A program made the translations under genes and the position numbers. Under the pieces are notes generated by a model. That model worked only from the letters and a program-made list of their open reading frames with translations, searched no databases and had not been told where the DNA came from. Below are positions 9,827 through 18,754 of a stretch of DNA of 64,000 nt, piece after piece; the stretch's first letter is position 1; the number at the start of each line of letters is the position of its first letter. Where the stretch lies: assembly GCA_034521955.1 (NCBI GenBank), contig JAXHLT010000004.1, positions 73,203-137,202 on the forward strand. Direction: 5' to 3'. Origin of the DNA: M55B127 sp034521955 (lineage in GTDB: Bacteria; Bacillota; Halanaerobiia; Halanaerobiales; M55B127).

Positions 9827-10120
9827 ATGTCAAATCCCATTAACCCAAACACCTTATTACCAATGTCACTGGAAGTAGAAAGAATAGAGCAGATTAGACA
9901 AGTCCATAATTCTAATGAGCAAAAAACACTTTCTCAAATACAGCAAGAAAAACAGGAAAAAGAAAAAAAGTCTGTTCACAAAAAAGAAAAAAGTGAAAAC
10001 TTAATTATTAATAAAGATAATCAAGGAAATTCAAAGAGGCGAAACAAGAAAAATAAAGATGATGATGAAGATGATAATACAAACCAAGGTAAAGGTTCAG
10101 TTATTGATGTTAGGGTTTAG
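9827..10120 (+). CDS. Small charged protein in flagellar operon, unknown function
   Basis: This is a 97-residue hydrophilic protein that I do not recognise. The first 35 residues look structured (NPNTLLPMSLEVERIEQIRQ). The rest is a Lys/Glu/Asp/Asn-rich, probably disordered tail with a short acidic run (DDDEDDNTNQ) and a hydrophobic end (VIDVRV). GGAGGGG lies six bases before ATG 9827. Tight spacing on both sides makes it an operon member. No signal peptide or membrane segment is seen. Confidence 0.6.
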   Translation: MSNPINPNTLLPMSLEVERIEQIRQVHNSNEQKTLSQIQQEKQEKEKKSVHKKEKSENLIINKDNQGNSKRRNKKNKDDDEDDNTNQGKGSVIDVRV

Positions 10121-10135
10121 AAATGGAGTGATTTT

Positions 10136-10450
10136 ATGGCCTGGATAGTGGTTTTAATTGCTATCAATATATTTAACAGTAATTCCAGGTTAAAGTATAA
10201 AGAAAACTTAATAACTTCATTAACCAAAAGAAAAACTAAGAAGTTAGTTAAAAGACGCCTGGATGAAAAAGAAGACAGAGAGAAGTTGAAAAAAAGTATA
10301 AGTAAGCTTAATAGAAAACATCAGGCTGTTTTAAGAAAATACAGAAGAGACAAAAGTGTGAAAAAGATAGCAAAAAGTTTAAAATTAGGTATTAGAGAAA
10401 CAAGGTTGGTAATAAAACTTTATTACAGAAAAGGAGGTGAAACATTATGA
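10136..10450 (+). CDS. Small membrane-anchored helix-turn-helix protein (DUF6115/YlxL-like), tentative
   Basis: The 104-residue product has one short hydrophobic N-terminal segment (about residues 2-13), a basic middle, and a C-terminal stretch. That stretch (SVKKIAKSLKLGIRETRLVI) resembles the HTH-like tail of DUF6115/YlxL proteins found in flagellar operons of Bacillus and relatives. The similarity is by pattern only. It overlaps the flgF start by four bases, which implies translational coupling. Confidence 0.5.
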   Translation: MAWIVVLIAINIFNSNSRLKYKENLITSLTKRKTKKLVKRRLDEKEDREKLKKSISKLNRKHQAVLRKYRRDKSVKKIAKSLKLGIRETRLVIKLYYRKGGETL

Positions 10451-11199
10451 TAAGAGGTCTTTATACATCGGCTTCAGCAATGCAGACTAATTTAAAAAGA
10501 ATGGATGTAACATCAAATAATCTAGCAAATGTTGATACTGATGGATATAAAAAGGATGGTACTGTCCAAAGAACTTTTAGTGAAATGTTAATCTCAAGGT
10601 ATGATAAAAATGGGAAAGAAGAACTAGGTGCTTTAGGTACCGGAGTTGAAGTTGACGAAAGTTATACTAATTTTAAAGAAGGCAATATTCAGCATACAAA
10701 TAACAAATTAGACTTAGCAGTTAAAGGCAGCGGCTTTTTTGCCTTAGAGACTCCAGAAGGAATAAGATACTCTAGAAATGGTAATTTTTATCTTAATGAT
10801 GAAAATCAAGTTGTTGATAGTCAAGGGAACTTTCTTTTAAATCAAAACAATGAACCCATTCAAATCGTTCCGGGTCGTGAAATTTCTATCGATCAACAGG
10901 GTCAGATATTTCTAGGAGAACTTGAAGGTGAAACAATAAATTTAGTAGATTTTGAAAACTATGACCAATTAACAAAAATAGGCAACAACTTATATCAAAC
11001 TGAAGAAGGTATTGAAGAGATTGAACCAGAAGGAAGCAGTATTATGCAGGGTTATCTTGAAGGATCAAATGTAAATGTTGTTGAAGAAATGGCAAGTATG
11101 ATTGAAGTTACAAGGGCTTATGAGTCAAATCAAAAGGTTATCCAGACCATCGATAACACTCTCGATAAGGCTGTTAACGATGTGGGTAGATTAGCTTAA
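10447..11199 (+). CDS. flgF: Flagellar basal-body rod protein FlgF
   Basis: FlgF is a proximal rod subunit exported through the flagellar type III system. The 250-residue protein begins with the rod/hook signature MIRGLYTSASAM and LDVTSNNLANVDTDGYKK-like sequence (MDVTSNNLANVDTDGYKKD). It has the central DLAVKGSGFFALETPEG motif and ends with the conserved helix EMASMIEVTRAYESNQKVIQ. GGAGG lies seven bases before the start, inside the previous gene. It is shorter than FlgG next door, consistent with FlgF. Confidence 0.88.
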   Translation: MIRGLYTSASAMQTNLKRMDVTSNNLANVDTDGYKKDGTVQRTFSEMLISRYDKNGKEELGALGTGVEVDESYTNFKEGNIQHTNNKLDLAVKGSGFFALETPEGIRYSRNGNFYLNDENQVVDSQGNFLLNQNNEPIQIVPGREISIDQQGQIFLGELEGETINLVDFENYDQLTKIGNNLYQTEEGIEEIEPEGSSIMQGYLEGSNVNVVEEMASMIEVTRAYESNQKVIQTIDNTLDKAVNDVGRLA

Positions 11200-11297
11200 A
11201 AAAAATAAAAGGTACAGCTGGACCAGTGATTGGAAGCTGTATTACAACTACTGACTGACAGAGGTAGTTATTAAAAATTCCAAGGAGGAATTATAAA
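11200..11297 (+). repeat. Two small hairpins in the flgF-flgG gap
   Basis: Within this 98-base gap, TACAGCT (11213-11219) is complementary to AGCTGTA (11235-11241). A little further on, AACTAC pairs with GGTAGTT, forming a second short stem before the flgG ribosome site AAGGAGG. Such tandem stems can act as RNA-processing or attenuation elements, but they are short and may be incidental. Confidence 0.3.
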
Positions 11298-12080
11298 ATG
11301 ATAGGAGCACTATGGACTGCTGCAACAGGGATGAATTCTCAACAAACAAGTATAAATGTTACTTCCAATAACTTGGCAAATGTAAATACAGGTGGATTTA
11401 AAAAAAGCAGAGTTAACTTTGCTGATTTAATGTATAGAACTGTAAGACAACCAGGTACACCAAACGCACAAGGTGCACAAGTACCGGTTGGAATTGAAAT
11501 TGGACATGGTTCAAAGGTTTCAGCAACACAAAAAATATTTACATCAGGCAATGTTAGAAGTACTGAAAACCCATTGGATTTATTAATAGAAGGTGATGGT
11601 TTCTTTCAAGTAATGAAACCTGATGGAACTGTGTCATATACGAAAAATGGATCATTTAAAAGAGATAGTACAGGTAGAGTGGTAACTGAAGATGGTTATC
11701 CTCTACAACCTGAGATTGTAATTCCGGAAGATGCAACTGATATTTCAATTACTTCTGATGGAACTGTTAATATAAAAACAGGTGGTACCACAGAACAAAT
11801 TGGTAATATTCAACTATATAGATTTGCTAATCCAGCCGGATTAAACAGTGAGGGACGTAATTTGTTTGCACAAACCGTTGCTTCAGGAGACCCACAAACA
11901 GGAGTTCCGGGAGAACAGGGTTTTGGTGCAATCAGCCAGGGATTTATTGAAATGTCTAATGTTAAAGTTGTTGAAGAAATGGTTGATATGATTTCTGCAC
12001 AACGTGCTTATGATGTAAATTCAAAAGCAATTCAAGCTGCAGATGAAATGCTAAAAACTGCTAATCAATTAAGAAGATAA
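11298..12080 (+). CDS. flgG: Flagellar distal rod protein FlgG
   Basis: FlgG forms the distal rod that crosses the peptidoglycan and outer membrane. The 260-residue product starts MIGALWTAATGMNSQQ, followed by VTSNNLANVNTGGFKKSR. It has DLLIEGDGFFQVMKPDG in the middle and EMVDMISAQRAYDVNSKAI at the C-terminus. All are FlgG hallmarks, and 260 residues is the canonical length. A strong AAGGAGG site precedes the start. The following flgA, flgH and flgI genes continue the rod and ring section of the operon. Confidence 0.96.
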   Translation: MIGALWTAATGMNSQQTSINVTSNNLANVNTGGFKKSRVNFADLMYRTVRQPGTPNAQGAQVPVGIEIGHGSKVSATQKIFTSGNVRSTENPLDLLIEGDGFFQVMKPDGTVSYTKNGSFKRDSTGRVVTEDGYPLQPEIVIPEDATDISITSDGTVNIKTGGTTEQIGNIQLYRFANPAGLNSEGRNLFAQTVASGDPQTGVPGEQGFGAISQGFIEMSNVKVVEEMVDMISAQRAYDVNSKAIQAADEMLKTANQLRR

Positions 12081-12096
12081 TCTATTAGATAAGGGT

Positions 12097-13080
12097 ATGA
12101 TTAAGTTGGTTAAATTTAAAAATATATTAATAATATTAGTCATAATGATACTTTCTCTATCTTTTAGTATAAAAGCTTTTGAAATTAGTGTAGATAAAGA
12201 AGTATATGTAAAAGACAGTAATATACTTTTAAAAGATATAGCGGAATTTAATAATATATCAAAAAATGATTTGAAAAATATACAGAATCTTGAACTTGGA
12301 AAGTCACCACTACCGGGATATAAAAAATATATTAATAAAGAATTATTTAAACTATTAATAAAAAAACTAGGATATAATAAAAATCAATATAATTTAAATA
12401 TCCCAAACCAAGTAGTTGTTAAAAGAAAGTCAAGACAAGTTAATTCAACTGAAGTAGAAAGTCATATAAAGAGATATTTATCAAATATTTTAGATGATAT
12501 AACTGATGAATATTCAATAAGTGTAAATTTCAGGCAAAAACAAATTACTATTCCTGATAAACAATATAGTATTGAAATAATAGGTGATAGAGAAATAAAG
12601 ACCGGTAAAATGACCGTACCAACTGCAGTAATAATTGATAACAATGAATACAAAAGATTTTATGTTCCAGTTGAAATAAAGGCCTTTAAAAAGGCCTATG
12701 TTGCAAAAAGATATATTTCTCAAGGTAGTAAAATTAATAGAGATGATTATGAATTTAAGTTAGTGGAAATAGATAGCCTGGATGACAGTGATATTATAAA
12801 AAAAGATACAGATCTTTTTAATAATAAAGTAGAACTCTCATATTCATTAAAACAGGGAGACATATTAAAGAAAAACAACTATAATACAACATATTTAATA
12901 AACTGGGGAGATCAAATTCAGGCTCAGGTAATTGTGGGGGATATTGAACTTTCACTGATGGTAACTGCTCGTGAAAGAGGTAAAATGGGTGAGTATGTAA
13001 AAGTAGAAAATCCAAAAAATAACCATCAGTTTAATGCAAAGGTCATAAGCCCTCAACTTGTACAGGTGATTAAGGATTAA
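12097..13080 (+). CDS. flgA: P-ring assembly chaperone FlgA (SAF domain)
   Basis: FlgA is a periplasmic chaperone for assembly of the FlgI P ring. The 327-residue protein has a hydrophobic signal sequence (about residues 8-27, ending near SIKAFE). A poorly conserved N-terminal domain follows, then an SAF-like C-terminal domain with VPVEIKAFKKAYVAKRYISQ. The last region (GEYVKVENPKNNHQFNAKVI) is typical of the family. It lies directly before flgH and flgI, which is its functional context and implies an outer membrane. Confidence 0.88.
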   Translation: MIKLVKFKNILIILVIMILSLSFSIKAFEISVDKEVYVKDSNILLKDIAEFNNISKNDLKNIQNLELGKSPLPGYKKYINKELFKLLIKKLGYNKNQYNLNIPNQVVVKRKSRQVNSTEVESHIKRYLSNILDDITDEYSISVNFRQKQITIPDKQYSIEIIGDREIKTGKMTVPTAVIIDNNEYKRFYVPVEIKAFKKAYVAKRYISQGSKINRDDYEFKLVEIDSLDDSDIIKKDTDLFNNKVELSYSLKQGDILKKNNYNTTYLINWGDQIQAQVIVGDIELSLMVTARERGKMGEYVKVENPKNNHQFNAKVISPQLVQVIKD

Positions 13081-13098
13081 AGAAAGGGGAATAAAAAA

Positions 13099-13683
13099 GT
13101 GAAAAAACTGTTAATACTATTAATAATTCCCGTTATGCTATTTACAATAAATACAGCTGTTTTTGCAGAAAACAATTCACTGTGGAGTGATGACTCAGCA
13201 GACATCTATAAAGATAGAAAAGAGTTGAATGTTGGAGATATAATTACTGTTTTGATCAAAGAAGATGCAAATGCAATTCAAAGTGCTAATACAAGCACAA
13301 GTCAAAATAGCAGTATTGAAGCTGATGCTGGAATAGGATTTTTAAACTTCTTGAAAGCATTTGGATTTGGTTATTCAGACTCAGGTTCAGCTGATGGTCA
13401 AACAACTAGAAGTGGAACATTAGAAGCTGATATTACAACTCAAATTGTGAAAATAAATGATAATGAAAATTTAGAAATTGAAGGAATAAAAAATATTGAT
13501 ATAAATGGAGAAAAACAGACAATTAAACTTACAGGGACAATAAGACCGGAAGATATTTCATTAGATAATACAATATCATCAAGAAATATTGCAAAGGCTA
13601 ATATTGAATATCAAGGTGATGGACCTGTAGGAGATAAACAAAAGCCCGGACTTTTAGAGAGATTATTTAATTGGATTTTTTAA
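13099..13683 (+). CDS. flgH: Flagellar L-ring protein FlgH, without a lipobox
   Basis: FlgH builds the L ring around the rod in the outer membrane. The 194-residue protein starts at GTG after AAGGGG. It has a signal peptide ending near AVFAE, then SLWSDDSADIYKDRKELNVG and GDIITVLIKEDA, typical of FlgH. The family-typical C-terminal half contains GTIRPEDISLDNTISS. Unlike the enterobacterial protein it has no cysteine anywhere, so it cannot be a lipoprotein and must be held in another way. It lies between flgA and flgI. Confidence 0.92.
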   Translation: MKKLLILLIIPVMLFTINTAVFAENNSLWSDDSADIYKDRKELNVGDIITVLIKEDANAIQSANTSTSQNSSIEADAGIGFLNFLKAFGFGYSDSGSADGQTTRSGTLEADITTQIVKINDNENLEIEGIKNIDINGEKQTIKLTGTIRPEDISLDNTISSRNIAKANIEYQGDGPVGDKQKPGLLERLFNWIF

Positions 13684-13698
13684 GGAAGGTGAACTTAG

Positions 13699-14832
13699 TT
13701 GAACTTTAAAAATAGATATATTGTTTTATTATTAATCATAATTATGTTTTTACCTATCTTTTTTACTAACACCATTTATGCACAAAATGAAGATCCAATT
13801 GTAAAGATCGGTAATATAACAAGAATACGTGGTATTAGAGATAACCAATTAGTTGGGTATGGAATTGTTGTAGGTCTTGCTGGTACAGGTGATTCAAATC
13901 GTAGTCAGGCTACTGTACAGAGTGTTGCAAATATGATGGGAAGTTTTAGTATTGATGTAACACCTGATCAAATCCGTAGTCAAAATCTAGCTGCTGTAAT
14001 GCTTACTGCTAATTTACCACCCTTTGTTCATTCCGGTGATAGGATTGATGTAACAGTAAGTTCAATGGGAGATGCAGATTCTCTACAGGGTGGAACACTT
14101 ATAATGTCACCTCTAAGAGCAGCAAATAATGAAGTCTATGCAGTAGCACAAGGTCCTATTTCAATTGGAGGGTTTAATGCTCAAGGTGGAGGTGCCAGTG
14201 TTCGGCAAAACCATCCTACTGTAGGTAGAATGCCCAATGGTGCTTTAGTTGAAAAAGAAATTAACTTTGAATTAGATAAAGAAGAGCTAAGACTATTACT
14301 TCAAACTCCGAACTTTGATACTGCAAACAATATTGCAAATGCTATTAATGAAAAGCTGCAGTATAATAATATTGCACAGGCAGAAGATGCGGGAACTGTT
14401 GTTATAAATGTTCCTGAAAACTATGATGATCGAGTAGTAGATTTTATTGCTCAGGTCAATAAAACTGAAGTAAGGACAAGCATGGAAGCAAAAGTAGTTA
14501 TTGATGAGAGAACAGGAACTATTGTAATGAGTCACAATGTAAGAATTTCAACAGTTGCTGTTGCACATGGAAATATAACGGTAACTATAAAAACAAGTGA
14601 AGAAGTATCTCAACCTCCATCATTTTCAGATGGTGAAACCAAAGTAACAACAGAAACTGAAATTGAGGTAGAAGAAGAGGAAGGAAATATTGTTGTAGTA
14701 AGTAATGAAAATACAATTAATGATCTTGTTACTGCTCTAAATACAATTGGAGCTACACCAAGAGATATAATTTCAATTCTCCAAAAAATTAAAGCAGCCG
14801 GTGCTCTTCATGGCAAGATAGAACTGATCTAA
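13699..14832 (+). CDS. flgI: Flagellar P-ring protein FlgI
   Basis: FlgI forms the P ring in the peptidoglycan layer around the distal rod. The 377-residue product has a signal peptide ending near TIYAQ. Highly conserved FlgI blocks follow: ITRIRGIRDNQLVGYGIVVG, LAGTGDSN, LTANLPPFVHSGDRIDVTVS and SMGDADSLQGGTLIMSPLRA. Length is canonical. Translation is placed at TTG 13699 because GGAAGGTG lies just upstream and the signal peptide begins there. With flgA and flgH it is direct evidence for a two-membrane envelope. Confidence 0.96.
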   Translation: MNFKNRYIVLLLIIIMFLPIFFTNTIYAQNEDPIVKIGNITRIRGIRDNQLVGYGIVVGLAGTGDSNRSQATVQSVANMMGSFSIDVTPDQIRSQNLAAVMLTANLPPFVHSGDRIDVTVSSMGDADSLQGGTLIMSPLRAANNEVYAVAQGPISIGGFNAQGGGASVRQNHPTVGRMPNGALVEKEINFELDKEELRLLLQTPNFDTANNIANAINEKLQYNNIAQAEDAGTVVINVPENYDDRVVDFIAQVNKTEVRTSMEAKVVIDERTGTIVMSHNVRISTVAVAHGNITVTIKTSEEVSQPPSFSDGETKVTTETEIEVEEEEGNIVVVSNENTINDLVTALNTIGATPRDIISILQKIKAAGALHGKIELI

Positions 14833-14847
14833 TTAGGAGTTGAAACA

Positions 14848-15168
14848 ATGGAAATTGATAACTATCAAAATATCAAAACTGAATTAGTTAAACAACAGAC
14901 TGTTAATCAGAGTCAGTTGAAAAGTATGAACAGTAAGGATGATGACAAACTTAAAACAGCTATCTCACAGTTTACTTCAGTATTTGTAAAACTGATGTTT
15001 AAGTCAATGCGTTCAACTCTACCGGAAGAAAGTTATATAGATGGAGGATATGCTGAAGAAGTATTTACTGATATGATGGATGAAGAAGTAAGTAAATTAG
15101 GTAGTAAACAAAGTACTTTTAGTAACTTAAATAGGTTGATGTTTGAACAGTTAAATCAAGATGAGTAA
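14848..15168 (+). CDS. flgJ: FlgJ-type rod-binding protein, single domain
   Basis: The 106-residue protein has the rod-binding domain found at the N-terminus of FlgJ (AISQFTSVFVKLMFKSMRST, then the GGYAEEVFTDMMDEE motif). It lacks the C-terminal peptidoglycan hydrolase domain of proteobacterial FlgJ. Single-domain versions are common outside the proteobacteria and act as a rod cap or scaffold, with hydrolysis supplied elsewhere. It is the last gene of the operon and is followed by a hairpin. Confidence 0.85.
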   Translation: MEIDNYQNIKTELVKQQTVNQSQLKSMNSKDDDKLKTAISQFTSVFVKLMFKSMRSTLPEESYIDGGYAEEVFTDMMDEEVSKLGSKQSTFSNLNRLMFEQLNQDE

Positions 15169-15172
15169 ACAA

Positions 15173-15200
15173 AACCCCCTTTTAAAAGGGGGTTAAGCTT
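15173..15200 (+). terminator. Hairpin ending the flagellar operon
   Basis: AACCCCCTTTT pairs with AAAAGGGGGTT (15173-15194) just after the flgJ stop. The following T-run is weak (AAGCTTTAT). It also lies beyond the 3' end of the convergent minus-strand gene and may serve both. Confidence 0.65.
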
Positions 15201-15229
15201 TATCATTATATTAAAAAATTATTATTAAC

Positions 15230-15785
15230 TTATCTATTAAATGAGCTTTTTATTTCAAAACCTACATAAAATACATTTAGATCCATTTTTTCTTCTTCAA
15301 AAAATGAATTTGTATCTTCATCAAATTCCTTATAATTAGAAATATTGCTATTGAAACCAAAATAAACTTTTTTATCTTTTTGGAATTTATAGTCTAAAAA
15401 CATTTTTAGCATATCAAATCTAAGCTCTTCTTTTTCATCTTCCATTGTTGCTTGCCAAGGAACAATGTCATAACTAATATGAAAGTATAAATTATCTCTT
15501 AAAGCAGTATCAAAACCAACAATATAATTTGTACCAGAACATTTAGTAACAGCTTCCATAGTTACTATTATAATTCAATTTTGCAGCATTACCATAAATT
15601 CGATATTCACCTTTAGAAAGCTCTGCCGGATCAATTGGCATTAAGTAGTCCATCTGCCAGTCATTTAACATCAGCATAGAGGTATAGTTTTCTGAAACCA
15701 TACCAAATTGAGCATATGTAGAACCACCTCCAAAAACTGTGAATATAAATAGAAACACGAGGGTAATTAATAAATATTTTTTCAT
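15230..15785 (-). pseudogene. Exported beta-rich (outer-membrane-like) protein, one apparent frameshift, unknown function
   Basis: Two overlapping minus-strand frames join into one protein of about 185 residues if a frame change is allowed at 15543-15559. The upstream part starts at 15785 after AGGAAG and gives a signal peptide (MKKYLLITLVFLFIFTVFGG, cut near STYAQ). The downstream part has alternating polar/hydrophobic strands with many aromatic residues and ends in SSFNR. This pattern suggests a small outer-membrane barrel or surface protein, but I recognise no family. A single-base sequence error is a simple explanation for the break. Confidence 0.5.
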
Positions 15786-15906
15786 TAATAATCTTCCTTT
15801 CTTTTGCAGGATTTGTAAAATATTTAAAGAACTATAAATAATTATAACAAACATTAATAATTTAAAGAATTACCCGAAAGTATAATATTTAATCTGGAGT
15901 GGTAAA

Positions 15907-16668
15907 ATGTATACTTTATCTAATAAGGAATGGAATCATATTTTTAATTTAATCTTAAAAACAGGGATGCAGAACACTTTAGACAGTTATATCAATACAG
16001 TTTTAAAAGAAATTGAAACTTTGATACCTTATTATGCTGCAAATTTTTTTATGTATAACACTAATAAGGAAGTTATGGGTCAACCAAAGTGCATAAATAT
16101 GAAAAATAGTTTAATTCAAGATTATGAAAAGTATTATCATAAAATAGATGATATAAAAGATAAAACCTTTGATATAAAGGTACCGATAAAAAGCACTAAT
16201 ATTATGGACTATAGATACTGGAAAAACACGGAGTACTTCACTGATTTTTTAGCTAAAAACAGATTATATTATTCATGTGGTGTTGATATTCATTATGATA
16301 ATAAGTTATTGGGTACAATTGGATTATTTAGAGAAAAAAGTGATTTAGATTATACAGAAAAAGATTTAATAATATTAAATATAATAAAACCCCATCTAGC
16401 AAATCAGATGTATAAACTGTTTATCTTAAATGGCATATTTAATAATTTGAAAATAAGTAAAAAGTTAGACAAAGGAAAAAATAGATTTAATCTAACAAAC
16501 CGTGAAGTAGATGTAGTAAAACAGATTCTTGATGGGAAAAACAACTATCAGGTAGCAAAGAATTTATTTGTCTCAATTAATACAGTTAAAAAACATCTAA
16601 TGAATATCTATAAAAAGGCGGATGTTAATAATAGGACTGAATTAACATCATTAATATTTAATCTTTAA
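15907..16668 (+). CDS. LuxR-family transcriptional regulator
   Basis: This is a 253-residue regulator. The C-terminal about 60 residues are a GerE/LuxR helix-turn-helix (LTNREVDVVKQILDGKNNYQ, then SINTVKKHLMNIYKKADVNN), which binds DNA as a dimer. The first about 180 residues have a GAF-like alternation of strands and helices, presumably a ligand-sensing domain; the ligand cannot be told. There is no phosphoacceptor receiver domain. GGAGTGG precedes ATG 15907. It is divergent from the exported protein at 15230-15785, with 121 bases between their starts, so it may control that gene. Confidence 0.8.
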   Translation: MYTLSNKEWNHIFNLILKTGMQNTLDSYINTVLKEIETLIPYYAANFFMYNTNKEVMGQPKCINMKNSLIQDYEKYYHKIDDIKDKTFDIKVPIKSTNIMDYRYWKNTEYFTDFLAKNRLYYSCGVDIHYDNKLLGTIGLFREKSDLDYTEKDLIILNIIKPHLANQMYKLFILNGIFNNLKISKKLDKGKNRFNLTNREVDVVKQILDGKNNYQVAKNLFVSINTVKKHLMNIYKKADVNNRTELTSLIFNL

Positions 16669-16772
16669 TTTAATAGAAAATTAAGTTTCTATATGGAAGG
16701 AAATAAGGCTTCACTTATTGAATAATAACTATAAGTAGTAAATTATCATACCTTATGAGAGGAGGAATAAGA

Positions 16773-17063
16773 ATGGATAATAATTTAGTTTCTAATATGA
16801 GATATGTCTTAATAAAAGCAAAAAATGCTCATCATAAGTATGAACAAAATGTGTTAGATGGAAAGTTTGATAAAGATTGGTATAAGTGGTATGCGGACTT
16901 CATTTTAAACAGTAATATTAAAAATGAACTAAAGAAAAATATTACTGAAGAAGAAATGGAAAGTTATCTAAAAGAAGTTACTGATGAGTATAGTGAAAAA
17001 GAACCTGAAGAAGATTGGGAGGATTATACTGCAGAGAAGTTAATCACCCACTTTGTAGAATAG
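16773..17063 (+). CDS. Small conserved-looking hypothetical protein
   Basis: This is a 96-residue acidic soluble protein containing AHHKYEQNVLDGKFDKDWYK and WYADFILN. This pattern recalls small uncharacterised proteins found in several bacterial phyla and haloarchaea, but I know of no function. The start is placed at ATG 16773 because a strong GAGAGGAGG lies eight to sixteen bases before it; an in-frame ATG 18 bases earlier lies ahead of that site. It stands alone between the LuxR gene and a terminator. Confidence 0.6.
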   Translation: MDNNLVSNMRYVLIKAKNAHHKYEQNVLDGKFDKDWYKWYADFILNSNIKNELKKNITEEEMESYLKEVTDEYSEKEPEEDWEDYTAEKLITHFVE

Positions 17064-17072
17064 ATATATTAA

Positions 17073-17105
17073 GGCAGAAAGGAAGAATATACTCTCCTTT
17101 CTGTC
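17073..17105. terminator. Bidirectional hairpin between convergent genes
   Basis: GGCAGAAAGGA (17073-17083) pairs with TCCTTTCTGTC (17095-17105). It lies between the ends of two convergent genes and can serve both. Confidence 0.65.
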
Positions 17106-17335
17106 TATAAAAATAATCTAACTAAGTAAATAACTAAGTTTATTATAATAGAGATTATTATCATAGAAGTTATCGGAAAAAAGAACTTAAAGTTTTGCTT
17201 TTCAATCCTAATATCACCCGGCAGCCTACCAAACCAGCTGAGATTAATATCAAAATATGTGAATAAAAAACCTAAAAATGCAATTATTAATCCTATGTAA
17301 ATTAAAAACTTTGGCCAGTTAAATTGACTATTCAT
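17105..17335 (-). CDS. DUF2905 family small membrane protein
   Basis: The 76-residue protein has two hydrophobic segments (about residues 9-30 and 50-74). Between them is the family signature LSWFGRLPGDIRIEKQNFKF, which identifies DUF2905, small membrane proteins of unknown function common in Firmicutes and other phyla. The 3' end abuts the bidirectional hairpin. It is transcribed away from dsdA, with 83 bases between the two starts. Confidence 0.85.
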   Translation of the reverse strand: MNSQFNWPKFLIYIGLIIAFLGFLFTYFDINLSWFGRLPGDIRIEKQNFKFFFPITSMIIISIIINLVIYLVRLFL

Positions 17336-17418
17336 ATTATCAATCTCCTCAATTATTGTTTACTATCTATATTATATTAATATCTCCTATATATTTCAAT
17401 AAAGAGAAGAGGCTAAAA

Positions 17419-18735
17419 ATGTCTGATAAATTAGATATAAATGATTTAAAAAAGAAACACCCGCTCTTAGATAAAATAATTAAAACTAAAGAGGTTTTAT
17501 GGATTAATCCTGATTATAATAAAGAAGATAATTCTGAAAACTTTAATTTAAGACTTGAAGATATAATTGATGCTGATCAAAGGTTAAAAAGATTTGCACC
17601 CTATATAAAAAAAGTTTTTTTAGAAACAGAACCCTCTGAAGGTATAATAGAATCAAAGCTGCAAGAATTAAATTCTTTTAAATCAGTATTAAATGAACTT
17701 TTTAATATTGACCTTAAAGGAAATTTTTTTGTAAAAAGAGATGATAGTTTACCTATTGCAGGTTCAATTAAGGCACGTGGCGGTATTTATGAGGTTTTAA
17801 AACATGCTGAAGAATTAGCCTTGGATAATAATTTAATAGATATAGATAATAACTATGAAATTTTTGCAAAAGAAAAATTCAAAAAGTTTTTTTCTAATTA
17901 TTCAATACAAGTTGGATCTACCGGAAATTTAGGCCTAAGTATTGGTATCATGGGTTCTACATTAGGCTTTAAAACAACTGTACATATGTCTAATGATGCC
18001 AAAGAGTGGAAAAAAGAACTCTTAAGAAAAAATAATGTGCTTGTCAGAGAATATCAATCAGATTACAGTCTTGCAGTAAAAAAAGGAAGAGAAGAATCCA
18101 AAAGTAATCCTAGATCATATTTTATTGATGATGAAAAATCAAAAGATTTGTTTTTAGGTTATGCAGTTGCTGCTCTTAGACTAAAAGAACAGTTCAAAAA
18201 ACAAAACATAAAAATTGACCGTAACAATCCACTTATTGTCTATCTTCCTTGTGGAGTTGGTGGAGGTCCGGGTGGAATTTGTTATGGCCTTAAAAAAGTG
18301 TTTGCTGATAATGTATACTGTTTTTTTGCTGAACCTACCCATTCACCTGCAATGTTAATCGGCATGTTAACCGGTCTACATGATAAAATATCAGTTCAAG
18401 ACTTTGGTATTGATAATATAACACAAGCAGATGGATTAGCAGTTGGAACTCCTTCAGCTTTTGTAGGAAAGATTATGAAAAATCTTTTAAGTGGAATCTA
18501 TACTATTTCAGATGACAGGTTATTTACTTTATTAAAAGAAGTTTTTGAACATGAAAATATTAAATTAGAACCGTCTGCATTAGCAGGATTTTACGGACCT
18601 GTTGTATTAAACAAAAGAAATAATTTAAATAAATATAAAAAAATAGTGCAAAATAAAGAAGCAATACATCTAATTTGGTCGACAGGTGGAAGTATGGTAC
18701 CAGAAGATGAGTTTAATAAATACTTAGATAAATAG
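17419..18735 (+). CDS. dsdA: D-serine ammonia-lyase (D-serine dehydratase)
   Basis: DsdA converts D-serine to pyruvate and ammonia with pyridoxal phosphate. The product is about 438 residues, close to the family length. Visible motifs include SIKARGGIYEVL (PLP-binding lysine), the STGNLGLSIG cofactor-phosphate loop, VYLPCGVGGGPGGICYGL and FFAEPTHSPAMLIGMLTG. An upstream in-frame ATG at 17356 would add 21 residues. ATG 17419 is preferred because AGAGAAGAGG lies just before it and the family N-terminus (MSDKLDINDL) begins there. No dsdC or transporter is adjacent. Confidence 0.93.
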   Translation: MSDKLDINDLKKKHPLLDKIIKTKEVLWINPDYNKEDNSENFNLRLEDIIDADQRLKRFAPYIKKVFLETEPSEGIIESKLQELNSFKSVLNELFNIDLKGNFFVKRDDSLPIAGSIKARGGIYEVLKHAEELALDNNLIDIDNNYEIFAKEKFKKFFSNYSIQVGSTGNLGLSIGIMGSTLGFKTTVHMSNDAKEWKKELLRKNNVLVREYQSDYSLAVKKGREESKSNPRSYFIDDEKSKDLFLGYAVAALRLKEQFKKQNIKIDRNNPLIVYLPCGVGGGPGGICYGLKKVFADNVYCFFAEPTHSPAMLIGMLTGLHDKISVQDFGIDNITQADGLAVGTPSAFVGKIMKNLLSGIYTISDDRLFTLLKEVFEHENIKLEPSALAGFYGPVVLNKRNNLNKYKKIVQNKEAIHLIWSTGGSMVPEDEFNKYLDK

Positions 18736-18754
18736 GATTAGGGAGTAGTTGAAT

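Noticed and set aside
12462..12723. Minus-strand frames inside flgA
   Set aside because: Shadow frames of an AT-rich gene, rich in Ile/Tyr/Phe with no start signals.
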